From: Syntrophotalea acetylenica
GTDB taxonomy: Bacteria > Desulfobacterota > Desulfuromonadia > Desulfuromonadales > Syntrophotaleaceae
DNA length: 64,000 nt
Direction: 5' to 3'
Assembly: GCF_001888165.1 (NCBI RefSeq)
Contig: NZ_CP015455.1
Coordinates: forward strand, 2,846,001-2,910,000
Part shown: positions 44,406 to 53,499 of the stretch, piece by piece
Layout: each line of letters begins with the position of its first letter
How positions within the stretch are numbered: the first letter of the stretch is position 1
Translations under genes and position numbers: made by a program
The notes under the pieces: model-generated
What the model was told of the DNA's origin: nothing
Seen by the model: only the letters and a program-made list of their open reading frames with translations
Databases searched by the model: none

Positions 44406-45551
44406 TCAGGCGTCGGGCGCAGCTGGCTCGCTGTCCCGCAGCTCGCCGGACACCTGAAAGTGATGCATGAAGCGCCGGTCGATCCAGTCCTTGAGGTAAA
44501 ATACCCCCCTTCCCTGGAGGGCGAACCTTCCCCGGCCCAGAAGGCCCCGGCCGTCTCCCAGATTGAGAAGCAGCAGATGCTTGTCCCGGGGAGAAAACCG
44601 CAGCAGGGGCTGATCCTCAAGGTATGCCATGAGATTCCGATAAAGAACCGGACTTTGCCGGATAGCATGCACGCAGGCCTTGTCCAGGGGATGGTCCCGG
44701 AAGGTTATGCAGTCTCCGCCACCGAATATTTCCGGATAATGCACCGACTGCAGGCAGGCGTTGACCAGCAGGCCGCCATCCTTGCCCACCGGTAAAGGCG
44801 AGGAACAAAATGGCCCGGACGGCCGAACCCCCGTGGCACACAAGGCCAGGTCGAAGGGAAGCTCACTGCCATCATCCAGGCGGGCGCGGCCCTGCGCCGC
44901 CGCAACCACACGAACGCCCTCGCGAATGCGGACGCCGCGTCTTTCGAGGGAAGCCCGGCACAGACGGCGGGCCTTGTCGGAGAAACGTGCGAGCAAACGG
45001 TCACCAGCCACCAGGCCGACCGCAAGCCGACCATGGATCCGCGCAGCCAGGCAACACAGGTTACCGGCAACTTCGACGGCGGCCGGCCCGCCGCCGATCA
45101 CCAGCACCTGGAGAGGCCGGCGAGAGCGGCACGCGAGGATCTGACGTTGCGCCAGCAGAAGATTTTGAATCGGCTTGACCGGCAGCACATTATCGCGGGT
45201 TGCGCTGATTCCTTTTAGCGGCACATTGCTGCCGGTATTGAACGAAACCACTGTGTAGCCCAACTGCCGACCGTCACGCAGGGTCAGTCGGCGCTGCCCG
45301 GCATCGATATGCGCCACCTCCCCTTCGAGAAATGCGCCACCGCGATCCTCGACCATACGGCGCAGATTGAACCGGCTTTGTGCGGGAAGATAGATACCAC
45401 CGAGCAGCCCCGGCCCCATGCATGCAAAATAATGACAGGGAGCGGAACTGACCAGAGTGACGCGATGCCCCCGGCTGACGAAATCGTCAAGACGCTGCAT
45501 GACAGTCAGGTGGGCATGCCCGCCCCCGACCAGCACCAGATGTTTTTTCAT
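44406..45551 (-). CDS. FAD pyridine-nucleotide-disulfide oxidoreductase (NDH-2/SQR-like)
   Basis: 381 residues. FAD-binding LVLVGGGHAHLTVM, NAD(P)-type second fold VLVIGGGPAAVEVAGNL, ATGVRPSG and GGGDCITFRDHPLDKACVHA. The start GGGHAHL and overall pattern follow the selenide/NDH-2-like branch rather than soluble thioredoxin reductases. No redox CxxC at the SQR positions was identified, and the C-terminus (VFYLKDWIDRRFMHHF) could attach to the membrane. ATG 45551 follows ACCGGAGGCGTATTC. It is the gene upstream of the precursor-like gene on the same strand, possibly part of the same unit. Confidence 0.85.
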   Translation of the reverse strand: MKKHLVLVGGGHAHLTVMQRLDDFVSRGHRVTLVSSAPCHYFACMGPGLLGGIYLPAQSRFNLRRMVEDRGGAFLEGEVAHIDAGQRRLTLRDGRQLGYTVVSFNTGSNVPLKGISATRDNVLPVKPIQNLLLAQRQILACRSRRPLQVLVIGGGPAAVEVAGNLCCLAARIHGRLAVGLVAGDRLLARFSDKARRLCRASLERRGVRIREGVRVVAAAQGRARLDDGSELPFDLALCATGVRPSGPFCSSPLPVGKDGGLLVNACLQSVHYPEIFGGGDCITFRDHPLDKACVHAIRQSPVLYRNLMAYLEDQPLLRFSPRDKHLLLLNLGDGRGLLGRGRFALQGRGVFYLKDWIDRRFMHHFQVSGELRDSEPAAPDA

Positions 45552-45722
45552 GAATACGCCTCCGGTTGTGAGCAACGCGGAATTACCGGCACGGCAAATC
45601 CCTGAGAAGCATGATCCACAATCCCCTGGGACAAAGCCTTTACAAAAACCGTTCCCCCATTTACCATGAAAGCATTATAAATCGAACCCCATTGCAAACT
45701 TTTTTCCGCGAAAGGAAACACC

Positions 45723-46307
45723 ATGAAGCGTCTGATTTTGTTGCTGATCGCCGCGATGCTGGTCGGACCCCTGTCCGGCTGCGGCTACAACCAGATCCAG
45801 CAGAATGAAGAAGCGGTCATTGCCGCCTGGGCGGATGTAGAGGCAACCTACCAGCGGCGCGCCGACCTGATTCCCAATCTGGTATCGACGGTCAAGGCAT
45901 ATGCGGCCCACGAACGGGAGACGCTGCAGGCCGTGACCGAAGCGCGCGCCCAGGTGGGGCAGGTCAGGGTCAGCGCCGAACAATTGAACGACCCGCAGGC
46001 CATGGCCGGATTCCAACAGGCCCAGTCCCGGATGTCCGGCGCCCTTTCGCGGCTGTTGCTGGTAGCTGAAAACTACCCGGATCTCAAGGCCAATCAGAAC
46101 TTCATGGATCTGCAACATCAGCTCGAAGGTACGGAAAACCGCATCAATGTCGCACGGCAGCGTTACAATCAGGCGGTTCAGGTGTTCAACAGCTCGATCC
46201 GTACCTTTCCCAACAACCTGACCAACAAGTTTCTTTTGCACCTGGAACGCAAGACCCCCTTCCAGGCCGATACCGAAGCCGCAAAAGCGCCTGCGGTCAA
46301 TTTCTGA
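45723..46307 (+). CDS. lemA: LemA family lipoprotein
   Basis: 194 residues. Signal peptide with lipobox LSGC (Cys20), then NQIQQNEEAVIAAWADVEATYQRRADLIPNLV, the LemA hallmark, and a long helical bundle ending FPNNLTNKF. LemA proteins are envelope proteins usually encoded next to TPM-domain proteins, as here. The cellular role is unsettled. Ribosome site CGAAAGGAAACACC. Confidence 0.94.
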   Translation: MKRLILLLIAAMLVGPLSGCGYNQIQQNEEAVIAAWADVEATYQRRADLIPNLVSTVKAYAAHERETLQAVTEARAQVGQVRVSAEQLNDPQAMAGFQQAQSRMSGALSRLLLVAENYPDLKANQNFMDLQHQLEGTENRINVARQRYNQAVQVFNSSIRTFPNNLTNKFLLHLERKTPFQADTEAAKAPAVNF

Positions 46308-46308
46308 G

Positions 46309-47013
46309 ATGCGGCGGACAGTCCTTTTCATTCTTGGCTTGCTGCTGTTTTCGTCTTCCGGGCTGCACGCCCTGGACGTGCCACCAGCCACAGCCTACGT
46401 CAATGACCGTGCGGACATGCTGTCGCCTGCCATCGAACGGCAGCTGGAGGAGGATCTGCGCAACTTCGACCGCAGTGATTCGACCCAGCTGGTGGTGCTG
46501 ACCATCCCTTCTCTGGAAGGTGAGGTGCTGGAAGAATACAGTCTCAGGGTAGCTGAAACCTGGGGCATCGGCCAGCGTGGCAAGGACAATGGCGCCCTGC
46601 TGCTGATCGCCCGCGACGAACGCAAGGTGCGCATCGAAGTCGGCTATGGCCTGGAGGACCGCCTGACCGACCTTCTGACCGGACGTATCATCGACCGGGA
46701 AATCACGCCACGCTTCCGTCGCGGCGATTTCGACGGCGGCGTGGTAGCCGGCGTGCAGGCCATGGCCCAGGCGGTGCGTGGCGCCTATCGCGCCGAACCA
46801 GCCCAAAAGCGCCGTTCAAGCGGCTTCTGGACTCTGCTGCTGTTCCTTGGTCCCTGGCTGCTACTGGCCGGGCCGCGGCGCACTTCCCACCGGCGCGGCG
46901 GCATCTGGTTTGGCGGAGGAGGATTCGGCGGTGGCGGAGGTTTTGGCGGCGGTGGCGGCTTCTCCGGCGGTGGCGGAGGCTTTGGCGGCGGCGGTTCCTC
47001 AGGCAGCTGGTAG
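46309..47013 (+). CDS. TPM-domain protein with Gly-rich C-terminus (YgcG-like)
   Basis: 234 residues. Signal peptide (MRRTVLFILGLLLFSSSGLHA), TPM domain (VNDRADMLSPAIERQLEEDL, QLVVLTIPSLEG, RIEVGYGLEDRLTD), a membrane helix (FWTLLLFLGPWLLLAG) and a tail of repeated GGGGFGG units ending SSGSW. The domain is exposed outside the cytoplasm. It starts 1 base after lemA, so the two are coupled. Confidence 0.92.
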   Translation: MRRTVLFILGLLLFSSSGLHALDVPPATAYVNDRADMLSPAIERQLEEDLRNFDRSDSTQLVVLTIPSLEGEVLEEYSLRVAETWGIGQRGKDNGALLLIARDERKVRIEVGYGLEDRLTDLLTGRIIDREITPRFRRGDFDGGVVAGVQAMAQAVRGAYRAEPAQKRRSSGFWTLLLFLGPWLLLAGPRRTSHRRGGIWFGGGGFGGGGGFGGGGGFSGGGGGFGGGGSSGSW

Positions 47014-47021
47014 GAGAAAAA

Positions 47022-47654
47022 ATGAAAAGCACAGCGCGTAATTTTTTTTCAGCGGAAGAGCAGCAGCGCATCAGGCGCACCGTGGAAAACGCGGAAAAGG
47101 CCACCAGCGGCGAAATCGTGCCGATGGTGGCGTCCTGCGCCTACGACTATCCCCGCGCCGAGATTCTTGGCGGCGGTTTTTTCGCCCTGGCCGCGGCCAC
47201 CACCTTGAGCTGGGGCTTTTTCCAGGAATCCCTGTGGGTTTTTCTGGCCTTGTTTGTGCTGCTCTATCTTCCGTGCAAATGGCTCATCCGTTTCTGCCCG
47301 CCCCTCAAGCGCTCCCTCATCAGCGATCGGGAAATGACCGAGGAAGTCGCGGAAAAAGCCCTGGTGTCCTTCGTCGAGAGGGAATTGCATCACACCCGGG
47401 ACAATACCGGAATTCTGATCCTCATCTGCCTGTTCGAGCATCGCGTGCAGATCCTGGCGGATCGCGGTATCAATGCCGTGGTACCGCCCCGGACCTGGGA
47501 ACACATCGTCGCGGAGCTGACCGCCGGGATCCGGCAGCAACACGCCTGCGACGCACTGTGTCTGGCCATCCAGAAATGCGGCGAGCTGTTGGCTGGTCAA
47601 TTCCCGGCACGCAGCGACGACGAGGATGAACTGCCCAACCTGGTCCTCGAGTAA
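47022..47654 (+). CDS. TPM-domain membrane protein
   Basis: 210 residues. The N-terminal and C-terminal halves make a TPM-type domain (RTVENAEKATSGEIVPMVA, REMTEEVAEKALVSFVERELHHTRDNTGILILI, VQILADRGINAVV) split by two membrane helices (ILGGGFFALAAATTLSWGFF, LWVFLALFVLLYLP). It is the third gene of the lemA unit, 8 bases after the Gly-rich TPM gene. Function unknown beyond the family. Confidence 0.9.
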   Translation: MKSTARNFFSAEEQQRIRRTVENAEKATSGEIVPMVASCAYDYPRAEILGGGFFALAAATTLSWGFFQESLWVFLALFVLLYLPCKWLIRFCPPLKRSLISDREMTEEVAEKALVSFVERELHHTRDNTGILILICLFEHRVQILADRGINAVVPPRTWEHIVAELTAGIRQQHACDALCLAIQKCGELLAGQFPARSDDEDELPNLVLE

Positions 47655-47657
47655 CCG

Positions 47658-48920
47658 TCACCGGATTTTTGCGTCCACCGCCAGCGGGGCTTCATAAAAA
47701 TCGCGGTTGCGGTTTGCCCTGGACCACCCCGGCAGCAACAGGCTGTAGTTGCAGGTGGCCCGCACATCCAGATCGAACATGGCGCGCGCCAGACGATACC
47801 GCTCCGCATCCACGCCGTAGGCACGTCTCAGCTGCGCAAAAACGCGTGACAGATTGGTAAGCAGCGGCAGCTTGCGGCGCTTGCGGGCAGCGCCGAGAAA
47901 CGCCCGGCCCCGTGAGCTGGACCCGAGCAGGCGCAGGTAAAAAGGGCCGGCGGCCAGCATCCCCTCCATGAGGTCGGCCCGCACATCGTTGAGAACGTAC
48001 ATCAGGATGCGTTGAATCCGGGTGCGGGTAAACTGACGCACCTTCACCACTTCGACCAACGCCTGCATATCGGCGCTGCTGACGGCGGCTTCCGCCAGGC
48101 GGGCATCGAGGCCGTTTTCGACCTGATAGAGCGTCCGCAGATAATCGCGTCCACGGAAGATCTGCGCCAGCAACAGCCGGTGCAGCAGATCGTCATCAGG
48201 GCTCAGCCCCTTCCCGAGAGCCCGACGCAGGATATCGGCCGACGCCCGCGGCAACAACCCATCCACCTTTTTGCCCGCCGACAGGCGTTGCCGGATGCCG
48301 GTAGCGCTGGCGACATTGCCCTCCCCCACCGTTTCATCATGATAACCGGCTCCGATACGCGAAATGGTCAGCGGCCGGATGGAGCTGCCGATCGCCCACA
48401 GGGCGCGCAGGTATTCGATGCCGAGGATATTGTTGGGCTGCGCCAGTACCAGGCAAGCGGCATCGTCACCGGACAATCCGGCATATGCACGGCCGCGGGC
48501 GGCGGCAAAATGCACCCCCTGGCGCAGCAGGGCAGCGGTTTCGTCGGCCACCTGCACGCGATGTTGGTCAAGCAGCCGGGCCACGCGCTCCAGGTTTTCC
48601 AACGCCCCTGATTCGCTGCCGAAACACAGACTGCTGACACCAAGGGCATCCAGACATCGAACCGCTCCGAGGGCAAAATGCGGCGCGCTGCCACAGGCAA
48701 AGGGGAACGGCAACTCTATGACCAGGTCGATGCCGCAGCGCAGTGCCATTTCGGCCCGCAACCACTTGTCCACCAACGCCGGCTCACCGCGCTGCAGAAA
48801 ATGCCCGCTCATCACCGCCACCGCCACCTCCGCCCCGGCCGCCTCAAGGCTGGCCCGCAGATGTTGCCGATGCCCGTTATGGAAAGGATTGTATTCGGTG
48901 ATCAGGCCGACCGCGCGCAT
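47658..48920 (-). CDS. tmcAL: tRNA(Met) cytidine acetate ligase (TmcAL)
   Basis: 420 residues. The nucleotidyltransferase motif AVGLITEYNPFHNGHRQHL at the start, then VAVMSGHFLQRGEPALVDK and SLCFGSESG, are diagnostic. It makes N4-acetylcytidine at the wobble position of elongator tRNA-Met from acetate and ATP. The start has AAAAGGATTCCCGCC upstream, and a 7-base tandem repeat lies just before it. Convergent with the lemA unit (stops 4 bases apart, no terminator seen). Confidence 0.92.
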   Translation of the reverse strand: MRAVGLITEYNPFHNGHRQHLRASLEAAGAEVAVAVMSGHFLQRGEPALVDKWLRAEMALRCGIDLVIELPFPFACGSAPHFALGAVRCLDALGVSSLCFGSESGALENLERVARLLDQHRVQVADETAALLRQGVHFAAARGRAYAGLSGDDAACLVLAQPNNILGIEYLRALWAIGSSIRPLTISRIGAGYHDETVGEGNVASATGIRQRLSAGKKVDGLLPRASADILRRALGKGLSPDDDLLHRLLLAQIFRGRDYLRTLYQVENGLDARLAEAAVSSADMQALVEVVKVRQFTRTRIQRILMYVLNDVRADLMEGMLAAGPFYLRLLGSSSRGRAFLGAARKRRKLPLLTNLSRVFAQLRRAYGVDAERYRLARAMFDLDVRATCNYSLLLPGWSRANRNRDFYEAPLAVDAKIR

Positions 48921-48936
48921 GGCGGGAATCCTTTTG

Positions 48937-48968
48937 AAGGGTCAAGGGTCAAGGGTCAAGGGTCAAGG
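48937..48968. repeat. Tandem repeat AAGGGTC, about 4.6 copies
   Basis: Four exact copies of AAGGGTC followed by AAGG, directly upstream of the tmcAL ribosome site. Non-coding. Confidence 0.9.
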
Positions 48969-49037
48969 AAAATCATCCTTTTCATGGAGCCAATGACAAA
49001 GGACAAAGGGCCATTGACAGGTCTGCCACTTGTGACG

Positions 49038-49065
49038 ACGCGGGGACGCAACCCCGCGTTTTTTT
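49038..49065 (+). terminator. Terminator-like hairpin with T run on plus strand
   Basis: Stem ACGCGGGG/CCCCGCGT with a 6-nt loop and seven T immediately after on the plus strand. The adjacent genes sfsA and tmcAL are both on the minus strand, so the expected T run is on the wrong side for them. Confidence 0.5.
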
Positions 49066-49120
49066 CCAGTTACCGAGGGCTGCGTGATGGGAACCTGGGG
49101 GGGAGTTTTCAGAGAAGTCC

Positions 49121-49816
49121 TCAATCGAGAATAACCGGCAACCTAACATCGACACGGTTCTCCGCGACACTCACCCGGCTGCGGTACGCCAGAATCTCCA
49201 CCCCACAGTCCTGCGCCTGGCGCAGCAACTCGCCATAGCGCGGATCGATGGAGTCGGCGGGGCAGAAGGCCTGTGCTTCGCCACGCTGCACCAGAAAGAA
49301 GATAACCGCGCGATAGCCCTGGCCAGCGGCCCGCATCAGTTCAATCAGATGTTTCTGCCCCCGCGCGGTCACCGCGTCCGGAAAACAGGCTACTCCGGGA
49401 CGGCAGATGAGAGTTACGTTTTTAACCTCGACCAGGGCCTTGCGCTCACCCTTTTCCAGCAGAAAATCGATACGGCTGTTACCGTAAACATGCTCCGGTG
49501 TGACCCGCCAGTCACGCAACTCGGCAATCGCCCCGCCGCGCAACGCCTCTTCCACCACCCGGTTGGTGCGATGGGTATGAGTATCGACCCAGTACCCTTC
49601 GACCTCTATCAACTCCAGGGTATAAGCCAGCTTGCGTTTCGGATTGTCGCTGCGGGAGACCAGCACCCGGTGTCCCGGCACCGCGCACTGACGCATGCTG
49701 CCGGTGTTGGGCGTATGCGCCGTCACCAGCGTTCCATCGGCAAGTTCCACCTCCGCCAGAAAGCGTTTGTAACGCCGCAGCAAATGCCCTTCGATCAGTG
49801 GCGCGGGGAGCTTCAC
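49121..49816 (-). CDS. sfsA: SfsA family DNA-binding/sugar fermentation stimulation protein
   Basis: 231 residues, the family's usual length. Motifs: FLAEVELADGTLVTAHTPNTGSM, GNSRIDFLLE, VEVKNVTL, and PDAVTARGQKHLIEL. The core has a nuclease-like PD-(D/E)xK arrangement (RIDFLL, VEVKN). The GTG start overlaps the serB stop as GTGA. The biological role is unclear in spite of the E. coli name. Confidence 0.92.
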   Translation of the reverse strand: MKLPAPLIEGHLLRRYKRFLAEVELADGTLVTAHTPNTGSMRQCAVPGHRVLVSRSDNPKRKLAYTLELIEVEGYWVDTHTHRTNRVVEEALRGGAIAELRDWRVTPEHVYGNSRIDFLLEKGERKALVEVKNVTLICRPGVACFPDAVTARGQKHLIELMRAAGQGYRAVIFFLVQRGEAQAFCPADSIDPRYGELLRQAQDCGVEILAYRSRVSVAENRVDVRLPVILD

Positions 49817-51009
49817 CCTTCCAGTTCCGCCATTTCCCACTCGGCAATGCCAAGCAGGTAGAGAATGGAATCGAGACTCGGCTGATTGATCCGATACTGG
49901 GCCTGCTCGCGCACCCGGGCCTTGGCGTTGAAGGCGATACCGAGACCGGCTCTGCCGATCATTGGCAGATCGTTGGCGCCATCGCCAATGGCGATGGCCT
50001 GGCTCAGGGCTATGCCCTCGCGCCGGGCGATTTCCTCCAGCAGTTCGGCCTTGCGCTGGCCATCGACAATGGTACCGCGCACCTCGCCGGTCACCTTGCC
50101 GTCTTCGATCACCAACTCGTTGGCGTAGGCATAGTCGAGTCCCAGTTCCTGCTTGAGCCGATCGGTGAAAAAATTGAATCCCCCTGAGATAACAGCTGTC
50201 TTGAATCCGAGCTGGCGCAAAACCCGCACCAGGTTCTTGGCGCCGGGAGTAAACGGCAGGGCACGGTAGACCGCTTCCAGCGCATCGCTGGAGAGTCCCT
50301 TGAGCAAGGCTACCCGCTCGCGCAGGGCCTGCTGAAAGTCGAGCTCGCCGTTCATGGCCCGATGGGTAATCTGCGCCACCTGCTCACCAATACCCGCCAG
50401 CCGCGCCAGCTCGTCGATAACCTCGACCTGGATCAGGGTCGAATCCATGTCGAGCACCACCAGACGCTTGGCGCGGCGGTAGAGGTTTTCCTTCTGCAGG
50501 GCGATATCGATACCCAGGCCAACGCCGGCGTTGAGCAGCTTGCGGGTCAGCTCCTTGATGTCGAGCCCCTCGGGGACATTGATGGCAAACTCGACGCAGC
50601 GCAACTGGCCGCGGGTAAGCTTGTTGATGCGCTGAATATTTACCCGGTCGGCAGCCAGCGTGGCGCCGACCCGCGTCAGCGCCTCGGCGTTGACCTCGGT
50701 GCCGAGCATGGTCAGCACATAGGTGCAGCCCGGCTGTCGCAGCCGGTAAGATGCCGGATCAACCGCTTCGAAATCGAGATCGAGGCCCAGTTCCTTGGCC
50801 CGGAACAGCAGCTCCTTGAGCAGCGGCTTGTTGTCGCGCATACCGTCGGGCAGTTCGATGAGCACCGACAGGGAAGCCGTGGTATGGGCCACGCTCTGTT
50901 CTATATCGCGGATGCGTGCGCCGGCCTCGGCAATGCAACCGGCCACCGCGGCGATAATCCCGGCCCGGTCCGGCCCGGTCATGGTGACCAGCACCAGTTT
51001 ATCTTCCAT
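49813..51009 (-). CDS. serB: Phosphoserine phosphatase with N-terminal ACT domains
   Basis: 398 residues. Two N-terminal ACT-like regions (LVLVTMTGPDRAGIIAAVAG, YVLTMLGTEVNAEAL) precede an HAD phosphatase (VVLDMDSTLIQVEVIDELA with nucleophile Asp, ISGGFNFF, and GDGANDLPMIGRAGLGIAF). It carries out the last step of serine synthesis; the ACT domains may sense serine. ATG 51009 follows GAGAGGTTTGCCC. Translationally coupled to sfsA. Confidence 0.95.
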   Translation of the reverse strand: MEDKLVLVTMTGPDRAGIIAAVAGCIAEAGARIRDIEQSVAHTTASLSVLIELPDGMRDNKPLLKELLFRAKELGLDLDFEAVDPASYRLRQPGCTYVLTMLGTEVNAEALTRVGATLAADRVNIQRINKLTRGQLRCVEFAINVPEGLDIKELTRKLLNAGVGLGIDIALQKENLYRRAKRLVVLDMDSTLIQVEVIDELARLAGIGEQVAQITHRAMNGELDFQQALRERVALLKGLSSDALEAVYRALPFTPGAKNLVRVLRQLGFKTAVISGGFNFFTDRLKQELGLDYAYANELVIEDGKVTGEVRGTIVDGQRKAELLEEIARREGIALSQAIAIGDGANDLPMIGRAGLGIAFNAKARVREQAQYRINQPSLDSILYLLGIAEWEMAELEG

Positions 51010-51028
51010 GGGCAAACCTCTCAGAGAG

Positions 51029-51101
51029 TATCCATCCTCAAACCGCGGATGGATACAGCATGGTTTTCATATGGGAAAAGAGCCTTTCCCGGATGGAAAC
51101 C
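51029..51101. repeat. Dispersed repeat element, copy B
   Basis: Contains CCGCGGATGGATACAGC, TTTTCATATGGGAAAAGAG and TTTCCCGGATGGAAACC. This is the same order and sequence as copy C (inverted at 54541) and the left part of copy A. It lies in the 166-base gap between serB and the flavodiiron gene. Confidence 0.65.
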
Positions 51102-51175
51102 AGGTAAGAAAAAGGGTGGTATTCTACCCTCAAATGCCTCATGCGGCAAGCCCATCCTGCAAGACCTCCCCACAC

Positions 51176-52417
51176 TCAGAAAACACTGTCAGGCAGGGCC
51201 GATTCCCGCACCTGCCGAGCCAGCTGCCGGGCGCAACGACGCACCTGTTCGAGGGTATCAACGGTCGGCGCCCCCCTGAATTCCACCGGGTCGACAAAAT
51301 GCCAGCCCATATGGCGCCGTTCGAGGATTTCATCGAGTTCCTTCTGCGCCCCGCCGGACCAGCCGAAGCTGCCGGTGCGCATCGCCAGCTTGCCTTTGAC
51401 GGACTTGCGACCGAGTTCATCGAGAATGACGGCCATGGGAGGAAACATCTGATACTCGTAGGTCGGCATGGCCAGCGCAATGCCGGTCGATTCCCAGGCC
51501 GAGGCCAGAATATCGCCGATATGGCTCTGCGGCACCTGATAAACGACGGCGTCCACGCCCTCCTCGGCAATGCCATCGAGCAGAGGCTCCAGCGTCTTGC
51601 GGGTATTGCCGTACATGCTGCCCCACAGCACCGTGACCAGAGGTCTGGCCGGTCCTTTGGCATAGGATGCGAGGCGTTGATAGAGTCGGATGATGCGTTC
51701 GGGGTTTCGACGCCAGATCGGACCGTGCCCGGGAGCGACAATGCGGACATCGAGCTTGCTCACCTTGTCGATGGCATTGATCACCTGTTGCGAAAAACGC
51801 CCCACGATGTTGGCGTAATAGCGCAACGCCTCCCGCTCGAAAATTTCAAGCTGCGCCGCATCGAGCTGATCGTCACAGAACGCCTCGCCAATGGCGCCAA
51901 AAGTACCGAAAGCATCGCAGCAGAGCAGGGTGCCGGTAGACGTCTCGAAGGTGGCCATGGTATCCGGCCAGTGCACGTTGGGGATTTCCTCGAATACCAG
52001 CCGCTTGCCGTTGCCCAGGTCGACGCTGTCCCCGGACTTGACCGCCCGGAAAGCCACATCCAGTCCGAAAAAGGCTTTGGCCAGTTCCACCCCGCGGGCC
52101 GTGGCCAGCACCTCGAAATCATGGTTCATGGACGAAAACGACCGCAGCCAGCCGGTGTGATCCGGCTCGGTATGATTGATGATCACATAGCGTATGTCCT
52201 CCGCCTTCACGCCCAGTTGATCGAGTTGGGCATAAAGCGTTTCCGGCACGCCGTCCCAATCGCCGACCCCGTCGATGATGGCCACATCCTTTCCCTTGAC
52301 CAGATAGGAATTCATCGAAGCACCCTTCGGCAGGGGCCAGATCCCTTCGAAAAGCACCTCGGAACCGATATTGGCGCAAAGACGGTAGATTCCGTCGGCA
52401 ACTTCGTTTGCTCTCAT
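51176..52417 (-). CDS. fprA: Flavodiiron protein (FprA family)
   Basis: 413 residues. A beta-lactamase-like diiron domain (NHTEPDHTGW, with HxExDH ligands; IPNVHWPDTM; CCDAFGTFG; APGHGPIWR) is fused to a flavodoxin domain (VLWGSMYGNTRKTLE). Such proteins reduce O2 to water or NO to N2O and protect anaerobes from oxygen. Electrons would come from a rubredoxin or similar carrier, none encoded nearby. ATG 52417 has GGGAGGATGAC upstream. Confidence 0.95.
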   Translation of the reverse strand: MRANEVADGIYRLCANIGSEVLFEGIWPLPKGASMNSYLVKGKDVAIIDGVGDWDGVPETLYAQLDQLGVKAEDIRYVIINHTEPDHTGWLRSFSSMNHDFEVLATARGVELAKAFFGLDVAFRAVKSGDSVDLGNGKRLVFEEIPNVHWPDTMATFETSTGTLLCCDAFGTFGAIGEAFCDDQLDAAQLEIFEREALRYYANIVGRFSQQVINAIDKVSKLDVRIVAPGHGPIWRRNPERIIRLYQRLASYAKGPARPLVTVLWGSMYGNTRKTLEPLLDGIAEEGVDAVVYQVPQSHIGDILASAWESTGIALAMPTYEYQMFPPMAVILDELGRKSVKGKLAMRTGSFGWSGGAQKELDEILERRHMGWHFVDPVEFRGAPTVDTLEQVRRCARQLARQVRESALPDSVF

Positions 52418-52628
52418 GTCATCCTCCCACGTTTGAATAGAAATGGGTGAGAAACCTCAAGAAAAAACCTATCGCTTTTGGCGACGGGAAGCAATGCCGG
52501 ACAGCAAAATCAGCACGTTTTTCGACCCGGAATGACAATCGGCCACCGCCGCCGGTTGTTTTAATGACCTTGTTTATCTATAGTTGATGACATCGTATAA
52601 AGCCCGCCACAACCAAAGATGGATGCCC

Positions 52629-52928
52629 ATGACTTACGAAGAACTGCAAAAAGCGCTTCAAATCTTCGGCCTCGGCGAAACGGCTTCCCTGCAGGAACTC
52701 AAAGCCCGCCACCGCCAGCTTGCCAAGGCTTATCACCCGGATGGCGGCAACCGGACCGACGGCGACGCCATCCGGGAGCTGAATGCGGCCTACAGGCTGC
52801 TGCTTGAGTATATCCGCCACTACCGTTTCGGCTTCGACGAGCAGACCTTTTACGAACAATGCCCCGAAGAGCGACTGCGGCGGCAGTATGAAGACGACCC
52901 GGTTTGGGGCGGCAAGCCGCAATCCTGA
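52629..52928 (+). CDS. Small J-domain protein
   Basis: 99 residues forming little more than a J domain: YEELQKALQIFGLGETASLQEL, AKAYHPDGGN (HPD motif) and IRELNAAYRLLLEYI. Such stand-alone J proteins recruit an Hsp70 to a particular client. ATG 52629 begins just before the domain; ATG 52623 is equally possible. It is 25 bases before a nitroreductase gene and likely co-transcribed. Confidence 0.85.
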   Translation: MTYEELQKALQIFGLGETASLQELKARHRQLAKAYHPDGGNRTDGDAIRELNAAYRLLLEYIRHYRFGFDEQTFYEQCPEERLRRQYEDDPVWGGKPQS

Positions 52929-52953
52929 CCCCGCGCCTGGAGAGGATGGCCCT

Positions 52954-53499
52954 GTGGATTTTTCGGAATTGCTCCAACGCCGCCAGAGCCTACGAAACTA
53001 TAGCAATCGCCAGGTGGAACCGGAGAAACTTCGGCAACTCGCCGAAGCGGTACGCCTGGCGCCATCCGCCTGCAACGCCCAACCGTGGACGCTGATCCTG
53101 GTGGACAAGCCGCTGCTTAAAGACAAAGTCGCCCGCGCTGCCCACAGCAAAGCCTTCAACCTCAATCGTTTTGCCGCGCAGGCACCGGTGCTGGCCGTGC
53201 TGGTGCGGGAAAAACCGAAGTGGACCGTGCGGATGGGAGCGATGGTCAAGCGACGCGACTTCCCTCTTCTCGATCTCGGCATCGCCGCCGCCCACTTCTG
53301 TCTGCAGGCCGCCGACCTGGGCCTGGGCACCTGCATGATGGGCTGGTTCGATGAAAAGACCGTCAAAAAATTGCTGCATATCCCCAGAAACAGGCGCGTC
53401 GTTTTGATCATCAGCCTTGGCTACGCTTTGCCGAACGAACCGCTGCGCCCGAAAATCCGTAAAGACAGGCAAACCGCATGCCGGCACAACCGTTATTGA
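52954..53499 (+). CDS. Nitroreductase family protein
   Basis: 181 residues. FMN-binding SLRNYSNRQVEPEKL and LAPSACNAQPWTLI, then AAAHFCLQAADLGLGTCMMGWFDE and ISLGYA. A flavin-dependent NAD(P)H oxidoreductase of broad type; substrate unknown. The GTG start at 52954 is behind GGAGAGGA. A second, ferredoxin-fused member occurs at 56229, so the window has two distinct nitroreductase-fold enzymes. Confidence 0.9.
   Translation: MDFSELLQRRQSLRNYSNRQVEPEKLRQLAEAVRLAPSACNAQPWTLILVDKPLLKDKVARAAHSKAFNLNRFAAQAPVLAVLVREKPKWTVRMGAMVKRRDFPLLDLGIAAAHFCLQAADLGLGTCMMGWFDEKTVKKLLHIPRNRRVVLIISLGYALPNEPLRPKIRKDRQTACRHNRY

Noticed and set aside
49121-51009. sfsA/serB as an unusual fusion
   Set aside because: They overlap by four bases in different frames (GTGA); this is ordinary translational coupling.
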